Notes under the pieces: generated by a model
What the model was told of the DNA's origin: nothing
Databases searched by the model: none
Seen by the model: only the letters and a program-made list of their open reading frames with translations
Shown here: positions 1 through 18,737 of the stretch, one piece after another
How the letters are laid out: each line of letters opens with the position of its first letter
Numbering within the stretch: the first letter of the stretch is position 1
Translations under genes and position numbers: made by a program
Source: Xestospongia bergquistia
Taxonomy: Eukaryota; Porifera; Demospongiae; Haplosclerida; Petrosiidae
NCBI GenBank assembly: GCA_963965975.1
Contig: OZ014416.1
Coordinates: forward strand, 434,001-498,000
DNA length: 64,000 nt
Direction of reading: 5' to 3'

Positions 1-359
1 GTAACCCCTGAGGTAACAAAGTATACCTCCCAATAAAATTTGTAGCCATAAAGTCTGCAGTAGTGTGTGAGAACAGATTAACTTAAATATTACTGTCAAT
101 CAGTGAAGCATTATAGAGTTTGCAGGACAAGAACTTCTTATTAATGAGATCATTGCATTGATTAGAAAGGATACGTGATAAAGAGACTAGTACAGTTATC
201 ATGTTACAAAGGTTTGACAGGCCCTACTAGAGTATGATACTTGCAAGAATTACTATATGATAAGAGACATATGCCCATGCCTGCAAACTTGTAAAAATGA
301 CACGACAGTATATGGCTTCATAATGATGTTGTATGTCAAAGGACAGAACATTTTATACT

Positions 360-390
<31 letters not shown>

Positions 391-2076
391 ACATTGCATA
401 TCACCTCCCCCACTTACAACATGGGAAGTACTTGTTGACTTCTGAGTTAATTATCACCTAATAATAATTTAGCGATAACATATTAACGTTGCTAACATAG
501 AGACACAAGTTATTGTCTCAAAGGCCAATCAAATCATTCTGTCTCCTTCTAAGTACAAGCAGACAAGCCTTAGAGCTAAATTATGAGATCAAAGACAGAC
601 ACAAATACTAAACATAACTTAACAACAATAACAATCACTTATAAACATGTACTAAATGACTGTAAATAAAATATCCTGTCCTATTATGGTTCCAGGTGGC
701 AAAACAGAACTCTTGAAGTTAACAATAATGGCTGCATGAACCACTGTCTGTTCCCACATAACTTATGCGTCAAAGAGACGAAAAGGAGCTTACAACAATC
801 AACAATATTATGAAATTCTTATCAATGAGGTAATCTGATACTTGTATTTATTTTTTATTGTTATAATTTAAAAACCAGACAATTGAAACCCATCAAGCTT
901 AGTATTTACTCTAGACAGAGGTAGTCAGCCAAATTAAGTAAAACATAATAAATAAAATAAATGATCATTAATTTGTTTTAATTCTTTTTAAAGGAATGTT
1001 TATGTAACAAAGGAGATTCTTTATTATTATATTTAACTCAAAAAATAATTATTTTAATTTACATCATAATTAGGTACAAACTTAATTAATATACATTATA
1101 TCTTAATATAAATACAATGATGATCACACATCAATTGTTCTCTTTATATTTACTGATAATATACAAGAAAACTCAAAACACAGTGAGAGTGTCATTAAAT
1201 GGAACATGTCCTTTATGAGGTCATAATGTAGTACATTTATTAAACAACCATTAACATAAAATTTTTCATGCATATAAAGGTAGTCCTGTTTACAACGAAC
1301 CATCAGTCAGTCTGTCTCTATACATCTGTCATTTCATATTATAAAGACTAGACCATTACACTCCCTAAAACTAGAGTCTCCCGATAAATATTTCTTGTAA
1401 TCTAATAGTACTGTATTGTTTTTTGCGACACATTATTGCGTCCACTCCTCCTCTAATCTTCTTAATCATAAAACGTTTTGATAATTTGTATAATTTTTGT
1501 AAGAGGAGACCATTAGGAGGTTAGTGACCAAATAAGTCACGCAACAAATGGTTGTATCCTCCTCCATGAAATGTAAGCATAATTATATGGACCACATTAC
1601 AAAATACTATTAATTAAATAAAGTTGTAATTAAATTATAATTATGCTGTTGAGAGACATTACTAGATACATTTAGTATATGTATAAAAGAACGAACTACG
1701 TCACACTTTCGTAGTTTGCAGTCTGTGAGCATTGTAAAGTGGATCTGACACAGCTGCAGGCTAGATTGTTCTCTATGGGTTATATCATAATAGTAACTAA
1801 TATTTCACTAATTTGTGTAGTGTAAATTTAGTGCTTCCTAGAACGACTTGGTTACTTGATGCCAAAGAAATGACATTAACAATAATTCGTCTGTATTTGA
1901 TTGTGGTTCTTTACTAGATCTGATTAATTAACTAATTAAGAAATACATAATTAAAGCAAAATACTCTTCAGGTTTCAGTGTACAATAAAGGCTAAATATA
2001 ATCCTGTTAGAAGACGTCTTGTTATATTTCAAATTATTGTATTTCTACTGTTGAATAGAATGGAGTAATGGCTGAC
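1..2076. other. Last visible PSMC2 intron, no gene seen
   Basis: AT-rich sequence left of the last visible PSMC2 exon, presumably intron. It holds a (CA)n run near 361-387. No exon matching the missing C-terminus of PSMC2 (AEIRSV...MTYN type) was found on the minus strand, and the short reading frames show no recognisable protein. Confidence 0.6.
361..387. repeat. (CA)n microsatellite
   Basis: About 13 perfect CA dinucleotides. Confidence 0.95.
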
Positions 2077-9530
<7,454 letters not shown>

Positions 9531-9741
9531 AGTCGGGTACTTGAGAGAACAGAAACGAGAGTTACAGTTTTTAAAATTGTCAGGCTGTTGTATTTCTAAT
9601 TTAGCGACAATTCGATTTTATTTTGTTAGGTCAGATCTGCTGCGTTTTATAAGTAAGTGAGGTATGTCTTTGTTATTTGATTGTAATTAATGTAATTACT
9701 TATTATATTAAAAAACAGATTAACATTTATTATATCATAAT
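9531..9741. promoter_or_regulatory. Shared PSMC2/DDI2 intergenic promoter region
   Basis: 211 bp separate the two divergent start codons. A GTATGT-type donor at about 9661 and an AACAG acceptor at about 9718 could bound a small intron in the 5' UTR of DDI2 (inference). No TATA box or clear antioxidant-response element was recognised by eye. Confidence 0.45.
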
Positions 9742-11397
9742 ATGAAGATCACTGTGACAACAGCAGATGGAGGCGTGTACCCACTTGACGTTAGTGGGGA
9801 ACTACCAGTTGAAGATCTCAAGGCACTCTTAACAGTGGAGACCGGAATGGACACAGAAGAAATGATTCTTTTACACAACATGGCACCACTGACAAGAGAT
9901 AAAGACTCGTTAAATGGGTGTGGTGTTCAAGAGGGTGATATTCTCGTTGTCACAGAAACCAATAGAGCTTTCCCTCCTGCATCACCACAACAACCACAGA
10001 CCCAATCTCAAACTAGTTCTCAGACTGGGAGTTTTAGTACAGGGATAGACTGGAGTGCAATACAAGTACCTACAACAGGTACAGATGTATGTATTTGAGT
10101 ATGTTTAATACTTTTAATATTACAGCTGTTAGTGGTGCCGTCACTACTCCATCAGCTCCTGCTTTAGAACCAATCAATCTTCAATCACCCAGGAGTCCTG
10201 GTACATTTAACCCAGAAGCTCTCATACAGCATATTCTAAGCAATCCTGAAGAATTAATAGCTCTTCAACAACGTAATCCTCAATTAGCTGAAGCATTTGC
10301 TAGCGGAGACATCAATGTAATAACACAAGCTGTAACAAGACACCGAGAACAACTCATGGTAAATGAGGATAACCCCTAAAATTAGTATCATTATTACCCA
10401 TTTAGGAATTAGAACATGAGAGACAAGATTTAGAAGGTCTCGATCCTTGGAGTGCTGAATATCAAGAGAGACTGGCTGAAAATATAAGACAACGAAATGT
10501 CCGAGAAAATCTTGAGACAGCCATCGAATTCAATCCTGAGATCTTTGCAGGAAATGTCCACATGCTGTATATTGAATGTAGAGTTAATGGTATACCAGTA
10601 AAAGCATTAGTTGATACAGGAGCTCAGATGACTGTTATGAATATGAAATGTGCTGAGCGTTGTAATGTTATGAGATTAGTTGACAGAAGGTTTGCATCAT
10701 ATGCCTTTGGAGTGGGTAGACAACGAATTATTGGCGTGATACATTTGGGTCAAATACAGTTAGGTAATGACTTTCTAGCATCCTCATTCCGAGTCTTAGA
10801 GGATCAATCCCATGAATTGATACTTGGACTGGATATGCTAAAGCGGCATCAGGTAAGAGTGGTTATTTTTGGTAACATTACATCATTGCATGTATAAATA
10901 CTATTTTTAGTAACATGTCTTACAAGTACCTGTAACTAAAAATAGAACACAATAGAATATTTTTATTCCTATTTAGTGTTGTATTGATTTAAGTCATAAT
11001 GTTCTCCGTGTTGGTACAACGGGAACAGAAACATCATTTTTATCACCTAGTGAAGCCAAGGATCTGGCATCTGTTTATCATCAAGAAGAGGTACATACAA
11101 AACAATAACTGATGCTATTAATGGTTGTGTTATCTTTAGAAAGGAGTTATTGAAGATGAAGATAGAGAAATGGCTTCAGCACTTGCAAAATCAGAACAAG
11201 AATACAAAGAAAAAACTGGTGAGCTGCCTCCTGAGTCTCCACCCCCACGAGCCACGCCCACATTTCCAGAAGCCTCTATAGAAAGAATTATATCAGCAGG
11301 TTTTACACGTCAAGAAGCTATTGATGGATTACAAAAACAAAATGGAGATGTACAGAAAACATTAGCAATGCTGTTTGCTAAAACAATGAAGTTTTAA
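9742..11397 (+). CDS. DDI2: DDI1/DDI2 ubiquitin-directed aspartyl protease
   Basis: Proteasome shuttle and ubiquitin-dependent endoprotease. In animals DDI2 cleaves and activates NFE2L1, which induces proteasome genes. Exons: 9742-10078, 10126-10358, 10406-10852, 10977-11090, 11140-11397; 462 residues, normal for the family. The order is: N-terminal ubiquitin-like domain (about 1-75, starting MKITVTTADGG); a Q/S/T linker; helical HDD (about 135-185, with NPEELIALQQRNPQLAEAF); aspartyl protease fold (about 240-350) with catalytic LVDTGAQ near residue 260 and ILGLDML; and C-terminal UBA (about 420-458, ERIISAGFTRQEAIDGL). The protease is retropepsin-like by descent, but this is an ordinary conserved host gene with all domains intact. 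The divergent neighbour is PSMC2. Confidence 0.97.
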
Positions 11398-11458
11398 TAA
11401 CAATTACATTAACAATTATTATTAATTTATTATTAATAACTATTAATAAATAAATAAG

Positions 11459-11934
11459 TTATCGATCTCTACAACAAAAGAAACGTACTTTACTATCATC
11501 ACCACCTGTAATAAAAGCAGGTAATAATGGACTATGAGAGAGAGCTCTGATTGGTCCTTGATGAGCTAAGAAAATAAATGAAATAACATTAATATACATG
11601 TACACAGATACATTGGATATTTGTATGGGATGGACAATTAGGTAGATGGTGGAGATATAAACACATAGGAATAATTGATAATTGGTTCTAATTATAATTA
11701 TGTCACATGATACTCACAAGTAAAGAGAGGTCTAAATGATTGAGTTGTCCTTGTCTCCCAACAAAACACCATATTTTGTCCCTCCTCCCCCATTAATACT
11801 AAACAGATCATATGACCATCACATGACTAATACAAAATTGTACCATAGTCTTCTGTGTGATTAAATATTGCTGTTGGTAAAAACCTTGGTTTAATTGGTT
11901 TATTTGGCTTGTAATTATTAAGACAGTTGCCTAG

Positions 11935-11973
<39 letters not shown>

Positions 11974-13605
11974 TTGCTATTATTATTATACACATGTACC
12001 TGATGACAGTTCCCAGAGACGAGCAATTCCATCAATTCCACTTGTTAATACAAACTATACTGTTGCTATAGAAACAAGTACAAAAACAACATATAATTAA
12101 TAGTACCTTGCCATTTTTAGAGAGTCTTGCTGATCCAACCTACAAAATGATAATGATAGTTATTAAAATTAATTTATTATTTAACTAACAGGTTCTCCCC
12201 CATGAGTTGATTTAAATGTATTTACACATCGATTACTTACACCGTCCCAGACCTAATAAATGGACAGATAGAAGTAAAATGGATACATAAAGGAAAATAG
12301 ACACTTGTTTCATAAGCATACCTTTAAACAGCCATCTTTACTAGCAGTGACATATATTTTACCATCTACTGAATAGTGAACCTGTAGTTAGGAATGTCAC
12401 ATGACTAAAATGTGTGGATCATGTGACTTACTGAATTAATAGCAGCTGAGTGTTGATCTCGAGCATCTGATGACACAAAACACTGAAATGTATTAGAATC
12501 ATATAATCTTACTGCAGAAAAGAGAGAGAGAAAGAGAGAGAGAGTACATTACTATTAATCTCATAAAAATTAATACTTACAAGTACTTTGTTCTGTTCCT
12601 ACAAGCATATAATCCCCAGAAGGATGAAATGCGAGACAACGTACACCAATAACCTCTTGGATTGCTCGATATGATCGCTTTACAGATGGTTTAGAATAAT
12701 CAAAAAACTTAACAGTAAAATCATTACTACCAGAGGCCAGGACAGATACTGTTGGATGAAATGTCACAGCAAGAACAGCTTCTGAGTGATCAAATAAAGT
12801 TCTTATAACTGGATGAGGATCTTGATGACCGAGAGCTGTTTTGGTCATCATCCGTTCAACATCTAGTATCCTTATAGAAGTATCTGCTGAGCCTGTAGCT
12901 ACAAGACGACCTAGAGAAAAATGATACTAAATATAGTAACACACGTTGCATTGTAATCTTACGATAGTAAATATAGTAACATGTATAAATTAAGTAGAAT
13001 AGTGTTAGTCAGTCAATCACTGTCTCTATTTATAGTATAGGTATCTGTCTATAAATGATGTCATTTAATAGTACTATAAATGGAACTTACCATCATGACT
13101 AAAAGTGGCACATAGAACAGGTCCTTTATGAGACATTACATAACTAACGTCATGACGATAAGCAGGTGGAGCTGAAATATCCTCTAAAAAAAGAAAAGCA
13201 TTCAAAATTTTGATGGACATATAATCAAAATTTCCATTACCATCACTCTCAAATTCTAAGTCCATTATTCCTTGTCCCCTAATATGAGGCAACATATCAA
13301 CATGTTCTGGTTTACTGGCTAAAAAATAATAACATTTAATAACTTCGATCACACGCCTACCTTCTCCTTCCATTTGCAAGCCCAAATTTACCAAATGACT
13401 CAGTCGTGATGATGGAGCAGTTGGAGGATAAGAACCAAAGTTTCTAGCTAAATTATTTGCAGCAGACTCATAACCATCATAACGTAATTGACTACAAAGA
13501 TGGAATGTCCGATCACTTAATTATTATATGAATTTCTTACCTAACTATCAATCTATATAAACGTTCTCTCTCTCTTACTGCTTGAGAGCTGCTTGATGCT
13601 TCCAT
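11459..13605 (-). CDS. CSTF1: Cleavage stimulation factor subunit 1 (CstF-50)
   Basis: WD40 subunit of the CstF complex in mRNA 3'-end cleavage and polyadenylation. Exons on the minus strand: 13605-13541, 13491-13361, 13318-13241, 13183-13091, 12910-12581, 12511-12432, 12381-12322, 12252-12190, 12139-12107, 12054-12000, 11930-11844, 11798-11718, 11565-11459. They total 420 residues (human about 431). The N-terminal helical dimerisation region reads LYRLIVSQLRYDGY. WD repeats follow with family words SHKGPVLCATFSHDG, NDFTVKFFDYSKPS, RLYDSNTFQCFVS, ASKDGCLKVWDGVSNRC and HTEDYVLM. A 57-bp intron (13240-13184) is in frame if unspliced. Exon 9 is only 33 bp. (CT)n tracts precede the acceptors of exons 6 and 11. 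It is head-to-head with the PLEKHM1-like gene. Confidence 0.95.
11933..11971. repeat. (GA)n, sense-strand (CT)n before CSTF1 exon 11
   Basis: An interrupted GA tract immediately upstream, in gene sense, of the acceptor at 11931-11932. It supplies the polypyrimidine tract. Confidence 0.9.
12514..12543. repeat. (GA)n, sense-strand (CT)n before CSTF1 exon 6
   Basis: GAGA-rich 30 bp. On the minus strand it is the pyrimidine tract leading to the CTGCAG acceptor at 12512-12513. Confidence 0.85.
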
Positions 13606-13797
13606 CATAAGTTTCGTATACGGACGTATACGGAAACATTCTGAAATTTCTTTAGATATGTAATGGGGATTAAAAATTTATAATCCGTATACTTCAATTA
13701 TTCCACGTGGAGTCAAGGAGGAATAAAAGGGTTAATTAAACTAATACAGCCACACCTATATTTGTACTACAGCAAGTTTATATATTTGTGTAACGAA
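13606..13797. promoter_or_regulatory. Shared CSTF1/PLEKHM1-like promoter with repeated CGTATACG palindrome
   Basis: 192 bp between divergent start codons. The 8-bp palindrome CGTATACG occurs at 13615-13622 and 13625-13632, and a one-base variant occurs at 13686-13693. The first two sit in a larger near-palindrome running from GTTTCG to CGGAAAC, starting a few bases upstream of the CSTF1 ATG. Function is inference. Confidence 0.5.
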
Positions 13798-16700
13798 ATG
13801 GAAAAGAAGAAAAGGACAGATGGCAGGAAAATCCTCTGTCAAGAACTGGCTAGTGCCATTAAAATGGTAAGATCACTTTGGTATCATTAGAAATCAACCA
13901 CTACTTACCTCGTACAAAACATTGATTTGAGCTCATGTTGTGATCAATGCCATATTAATGTTGTGTACTGTAGATACAAGAAGATCATGTACTAACAAAG
14001 CAAGTCAAAGGGTAAGATATACCTGTTATACCAGTTTGATATTCTAGTTTATCTTGTTTTAATACAATTATCAATATTATATATTAATAGTTTTATCTCA
14101 ATACTTTAGAAGTCATTTTGCTGCTAACAGACTCTGTGATTTACTAGAGGCCATCTTTCTACATGAGCTGAAAGACAAAAGGGTACCCTCTAGACCACAC
14201 CCACTCAATTAACTCATGCTACATTAAATATCAACTGATTTAGATACTCTATTTATTTAGGGCACTTTATGGAGAGAGAGACACACTCCAAACTCCATGG
14301 ATCTTCCAGAACCTGTGAGTTATCTAGTCACTAGTATGTACATGTACATTGGATCTGAGTGACTAACCTACTTTCCTACAGTCTCATTCTCCGCCCCCTT
14401 TCAAGGGGTTAATATTACATTTGTTACATACATACTTTGTCCTATCATATGATGATAACTGACACAATATTTATGAGTTAAAGATTTTAATTTTTATTAT
14501 TCAATGAATATAATTATTGTGTTATAGTCGTTTTGGGGATGTGTTGATCCATTGGTATCTGATGAAATTAAAATACAGCTGTTAGCATTGAGGAATTCTG
14601 ACTCAGACATCAAAAAATGTCGTGTGAGTTATTAAGATATTTCTATCATTAATTTTATGTCATTATGATCTACTATTATTGTCCAATCATCTATGTATCC
14701 AATTATACTTTCGTCCATCCATCCATTCGTATTCAATATCCCTCCATTTATCTATTTTATTCATCCATTTAGTCTTGGATCAGACTTATGTTAATGAAAG
14801 GACTACTACTATCATTTCTAAGTGACATACAAAAACATCCAGGATTATTAGGGTGAGCTAAATATAGTAACATAATAAATTAATTGCTAAATATAGTAAC
14901 ATAATATAATAATTGCTAAATATAGTAACATTATATAATAATTGATCTATTAATGAATAGTCCTCATTATGGTAACGATGCTGTATTGAAAGATACCGAA
15001 TGCTCTGAAATTATCATTCAATTATTACGAGGTATCTATCCATCCATTCATTTAACCTAGGCACTCACCTATTGATCCATTTATCTTTCCATCCATCTAT
15101 TCATTCATCTATCCATCCATTCATCTAACCTAGGCACTCATCTATTGATCCATTTATCTCTCCATCCATCTATTCATTCATCTATACATCCATACATTTC
15201 ATTTATTCTATTACTCCATCTGTTGGTATGTTCCATTGTGTTTACTACTTACTCCCCCATAATTATTATAACAATCTGACATTGCTATATCTATTAAGAT
15301 TTTTATTATATTGGGAATACTTACCTTATTTGGTTTATAAAAGTTATGACTATTTGCTACTATGTTACTAAATATAGTAACATCAAATAACTAATATTGC
15401 TAATTATATATGCGATGTACAACAATGGCTGTTGCTATGGTAACCTTTGATCTAGGATTACAAGTATTTGAGTTTGAATATGACTTCACTAGTACTCGAC
15501 TTACTTCATGGGATGCCACTGTTTTACAGCTGGCTGGTATACGAAATACTGATAATAATCAACCAAACAAGTCTTTGAGAACTAAAGGTAACATGATGTG
15601 TCCCTGTCGTTATTTGCGATTATTAATTGATTAGCTAAACTGGGAATGGGTATGTTTACTGAAGAACGAGTTAGTCCACCCCCATCTGACTTTCTCATGG
15701 AAGATGCTGTGGTACTTACAGCTCTTGACAAATACTCTGATTATAAGAAAAGTAGGGACAACCTCACGGACAATGAGCTTCTTGATATTGAAGAAAGACA
15801 AGGTTACTATCTATCCATTTCTCTGTCATTTATACATTAACACAGAGAGCATGGTGTCCAAAGGTGATCAAACAAAAGAAATGCCACGCCCACTTACCTC
15901 TGACTTTAGTGGACCTAGTTTTAGTACAGTACTTCAAAATTATGCGCAGAAAACAGAACGACCATTAACCATATATGGATATGGATGTGATACATTAAGA
16001 GTGAAGTCTACACTATTAGAAGAAGACAATGAAGAAGAGGTCATAGAGGTCAGAATGGATGACCTCACGTTAGCACAATCTATGAACTTTGAAATTATCA
16101 ATGTTGACGATACTATGTCAACTAGAACTAAAAATGTGAGAGAATATATGCCATATCAATCTGTCATCTATTCATCTGTCCATTTATTTATCTATTCATC
16201 TGTCCATTTATTTATCTATTCATCCATTTATTTATCTATTCGTCTGTCCATTTATTCGTCTATCTCTGTTCTTGTTTTCTTTAGCATATACAAACATTGA
16301 CATCACATCTAACCAAAGTAGGATTAGAGAAAGGATTAGATAGTCAAGATTACCAATGTGCCAGCTGTAGAAGACCCATTGGTATAAGTAAGTATCCATT
16401 TATATAATTTGATAAAAGTTATCAGAAACAAATTATTAACAAGTACACTCATACATTTTGTAAATCATTTGTTCTATATTTTATTTACCTGTATTACCTG
16501 TTTTACTAGTTTTTGGAGAAGCCAAGTTATGTAAATTTGACGGCCTTTACTATTGTTATGAGTGTCATCTTGATGAAGAACGTCTCATACCAGCTAGGAT
16601 CTTATTGAATTGGGACTTTCGAAAGCACAAAGTATGTGTACGGAGTTCTGAATATTTGGATAGTATAGAGTTAATTCCAGTCCTCGATATTGAACAGACT

Positions 16701-16899
16701 AATAAAGCATTGTATCATTATATACCAGAACTGGAGGAAACTAGAGTAAGTAACTTGCGTATTTGAGTGATGTAATGTGATGTAATCTGTACATTTTATA
16801 GCACCTGCGTCATATGCTTAGTTTACAGAAAGACTATATATTAACATGTAAAGACACTAATGTGGTGGAAGAATTCAAGAAAAGGTGAACTGAGAGAGA

Positions 16900-16937
<38 letters not shown>

Positions 16938-17462
16938 ATTACTATTCTACATTATTTACTGTAGAGTCCATTCATCACATTTCTATGAGAATGTACACAT
17001 TTATTCAATAAAGGTAAAAAATAACTTATAACAAAACAAAAAAGTCAACTCCTGTAATCAAAGGACTTAAAACAAGTATACAATGGAACATTGATATCAA
17101 AATTTAAGAAAATTGTTCGAAATGCTGGTAGACACATCCATCACTGTACAGTAAGTTATTGCTAGTGATAGATTGGCATGTGTGTGCATTCTTTATCAGG
17201 TATGTTCACAGAAAGGTTTTATATGTGAAATATGTCAAAAAGATCAAATCTTGTTTCCGTTTGATGAAGGGACATATCAGGTTGCTATAGTAACCGTAAA
17301 AATTCTCTATCTAATGTCCATCTCATATTATAGTGTTTGGAATGTAAGTCGGTATATCATTTTGGTTGTAAGCCCAAACTTAAAGCCGACTGTCCAAAGT
17401 GTCTGCGTTTAGAACAAAGAAGAGCATCAGCAAAAAGACCAGACAGTATTTATGATCAATGA
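13798..17462 (+). CDS. RUN and Rubicon-homology (zf-RING_9) domain protein, PLEKHM1-like
   Basis: Likely endolysosomal or autophagosomal Rab7/Arl8 effector. Exons: 13798-13866, 13974-14011, 14110-14182, 14261-14314, 14528-14623, 14773-14852, 14961-15031, 15456-15587, 15635-15802, 15846-16135, 16285-16387, 16510-16745, 16802-16884, 16965-17013, 17064-17150, 17200-17280, 17334-17462; 612 residues. The N-terminal RUN domain covers about 10-190 (CDLLEAIFLHELKDKR, SFWGCVDPLV, CRSWIRLMLMKGLL). An acidic linker follows. The C-terminal cysteine-rich domain covers about 358-605 (VGLEKGLDSQDYQCASCRRP, GLYYCYECH, QKGFICEICQKDQILFPF, CPKC). These words match PLEKHM1 best. The two PH domains of vertebrate PLEKHM1 are absent, so DEF8, Rubicon and PLEKHM3 relatives remain possible. 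Exon 15 uses a weak AAAG acceptor. Confidence 0.85.
15045..15220. repeat. (ATCC)-type tetranucleotide repeat with ~85-bp duplication
   Basis: CCATCCATTCATCTA-type words. A longer block containing AACCTAGGCACTCA and CTATTGATCCATTTATC occurs twice. It lies in PLEKHM1-like intron 7. Confidence 0.85.
16147..16268. repeat. TCCA/TCTA tetranucleotide-derived tandem repeat
   Basis: The unit ATCTGTCCATTTATTTATCT is repeated about four times and ends close to the acceptor of PLEKHM1-like exon 11. Confidence 0.85.
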
Positions 17463-17597
17463 TCTTCATAATGTATACAAATGTCACAAGATAGAATATA
17501 CAATGTGTGTTTAAAATTTTGATTTTTTAAAGTTTCTATTATGTTACAAAAACTTAAAAAAGTAAATCAGTCACAGCCTCTTATAATTAGGTAATTA

Positions 17598-18634
17598 TTA
17601 CGCAAAAAAGGTTAAGAAAATCTCATCCATCACTCTCCGAGGTAGAATACTAAAATAAAATATTTTTTAAATTTGAAAGACTAGAGTTTTAACTTACAAA
17701 TTCAAGAGCGCTAAGATGTTCCAAATTTTTGGTAGAATCACAAGAAACTTTTTGTCATTAACTGACTGTATCGTTTTCTCAGCTACAAACTGTGGTGTTA
17801 AACTTGGTATGACTTTTACAAACTTAGCAACTCGTGGGATAACAAGACTTGTTGTCATGTGCCATGGACACATACAAGTTACAGAAATACCAGACTTACG
17901 AGTCAAAAGCAGTTCTGAGTGGATACTGTGAGCAAAGTTAACAATAGCAGCTTTAGAGGCACCATAATCGGAGACTAAAGGACCACCAGTATAAGCTGAC
18001 ACTGATCCTATCTCAACTATATAACCATAATCATTTTCCAGCATCCAAGGAAGGAAAGCTCGAATGGTCTAGAAAAAGGGAAACATGAATATCATGTGAT
18101 TGTCATTAACTGGCTATACTATTGATTATTTGGTTCACATTTATGTCACATGATTCTCATGTGATAAATACTAACCCAATAATGAGATAAGAAGTTAACA
18201 TTCATGGTTTTTTCAATATCTTCATCCTCTAACTCTGTAATCGTTTTCCCATACAAAACCCCAGCATTGTTCACCAGCACGGAGACATTACCAATCTCAT
18301 CTTTGACCTTTTCTGCCATCTCGTATATCTGTTCCTTCTTGGAACAGTCAACTACAAAACCAAATGCTTCTCGTCCCTGAGCTGTGATCTCAGAACATGT
18401 CTGACGCAACTTGGTCTCATTGATATCCCAGAGAACAACAGTAGCACCACACTCTGAAAACTGAAGGGCTAACTCCTTACCAAGTCCTTGAGCAGCTCCT
18501 GTTATAAGCACAATATCACAACTAAAATTAGGTTGCTTCTTCTTCATAAAAACTCCCCAAAAGCAGCTAAAAATGGATATTAAGAAATAATAAAAAATTC
18601 TAAGAGGAATACGAAGTATCTTCATTAGAGCCAT
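17598..18634 (-). CDS. Short-chain dehydrogenase/reductase A (HSD17B11/SDR16C-like)
   Basis: Membrane-anchored NAD(P)-dependent oxidoreductase, probably acting on lipid, steroid or retinoid alcohols; the substrate is unknown. Exons on the minus strand: 18634-18176, 18068-17698, 17649-17598; 293 residues. An in-frame ATG further upstream (18697) would add 21 unlike residues, so 18634 (MALMKILRIP) is preferred. There is a hydrophobic N-terminal anchor (about 8-30), cofactor motif TGAAQGLG near 45-52, WDIN acid loop, NNAG, catalytic S175, Y188 and K192 (YGASK), and a C-terminal LPRRV tail. The cofactor half is nearly identical in DNA to copies B, C and D, while exon 2 has diverged. It starts 103 bp from SDR-B on the opposite strand. 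Confidence 0.93.
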
Positions 18635-18737
18635 GGCCTGGAAGCACAGGTTGCCACACACCCCGGAGCGGAAAAGCTTTTGGGGTCGACGCGACACGGA
18701 CTAGGTAATAGGTGTGGCTATTTATTGGTTCTTTAAA
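18635..18737. promoter_or_regulatory. 103-bp region between divergent SDR-A and SDR-B
   Basis: The spacer between the two start codons is too short for two independent promoters, so shared control is likely (inference). It is more GC-rich than its surroundings. Confidence 0.4.

Noticed and set aside
10406-10852. Retroviral protease as sign of an endogenous retrovirus
   Set aside because: The domain sits between ubiquitin-like/HDD and UBA domains in the conserved host gene DDI2. No other viral part is nearby.
13184-13240. CSTF1 exons 3 and 4 read as one uninterrupted exon
   Set aside because: The 57-bp stretch is in frame, but it has a GTAATG donor and TTTTTAG acceptor and inserts 19 residues absent from the family.
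18635-18697. Upstream ATG at 18697 as the SDR-A start
   Set aside because: It would add 21 polar residues ahead of the hydrophobic anchor, unlike the other three copies, and would use more of the 103-bp spacer to SDR-B.
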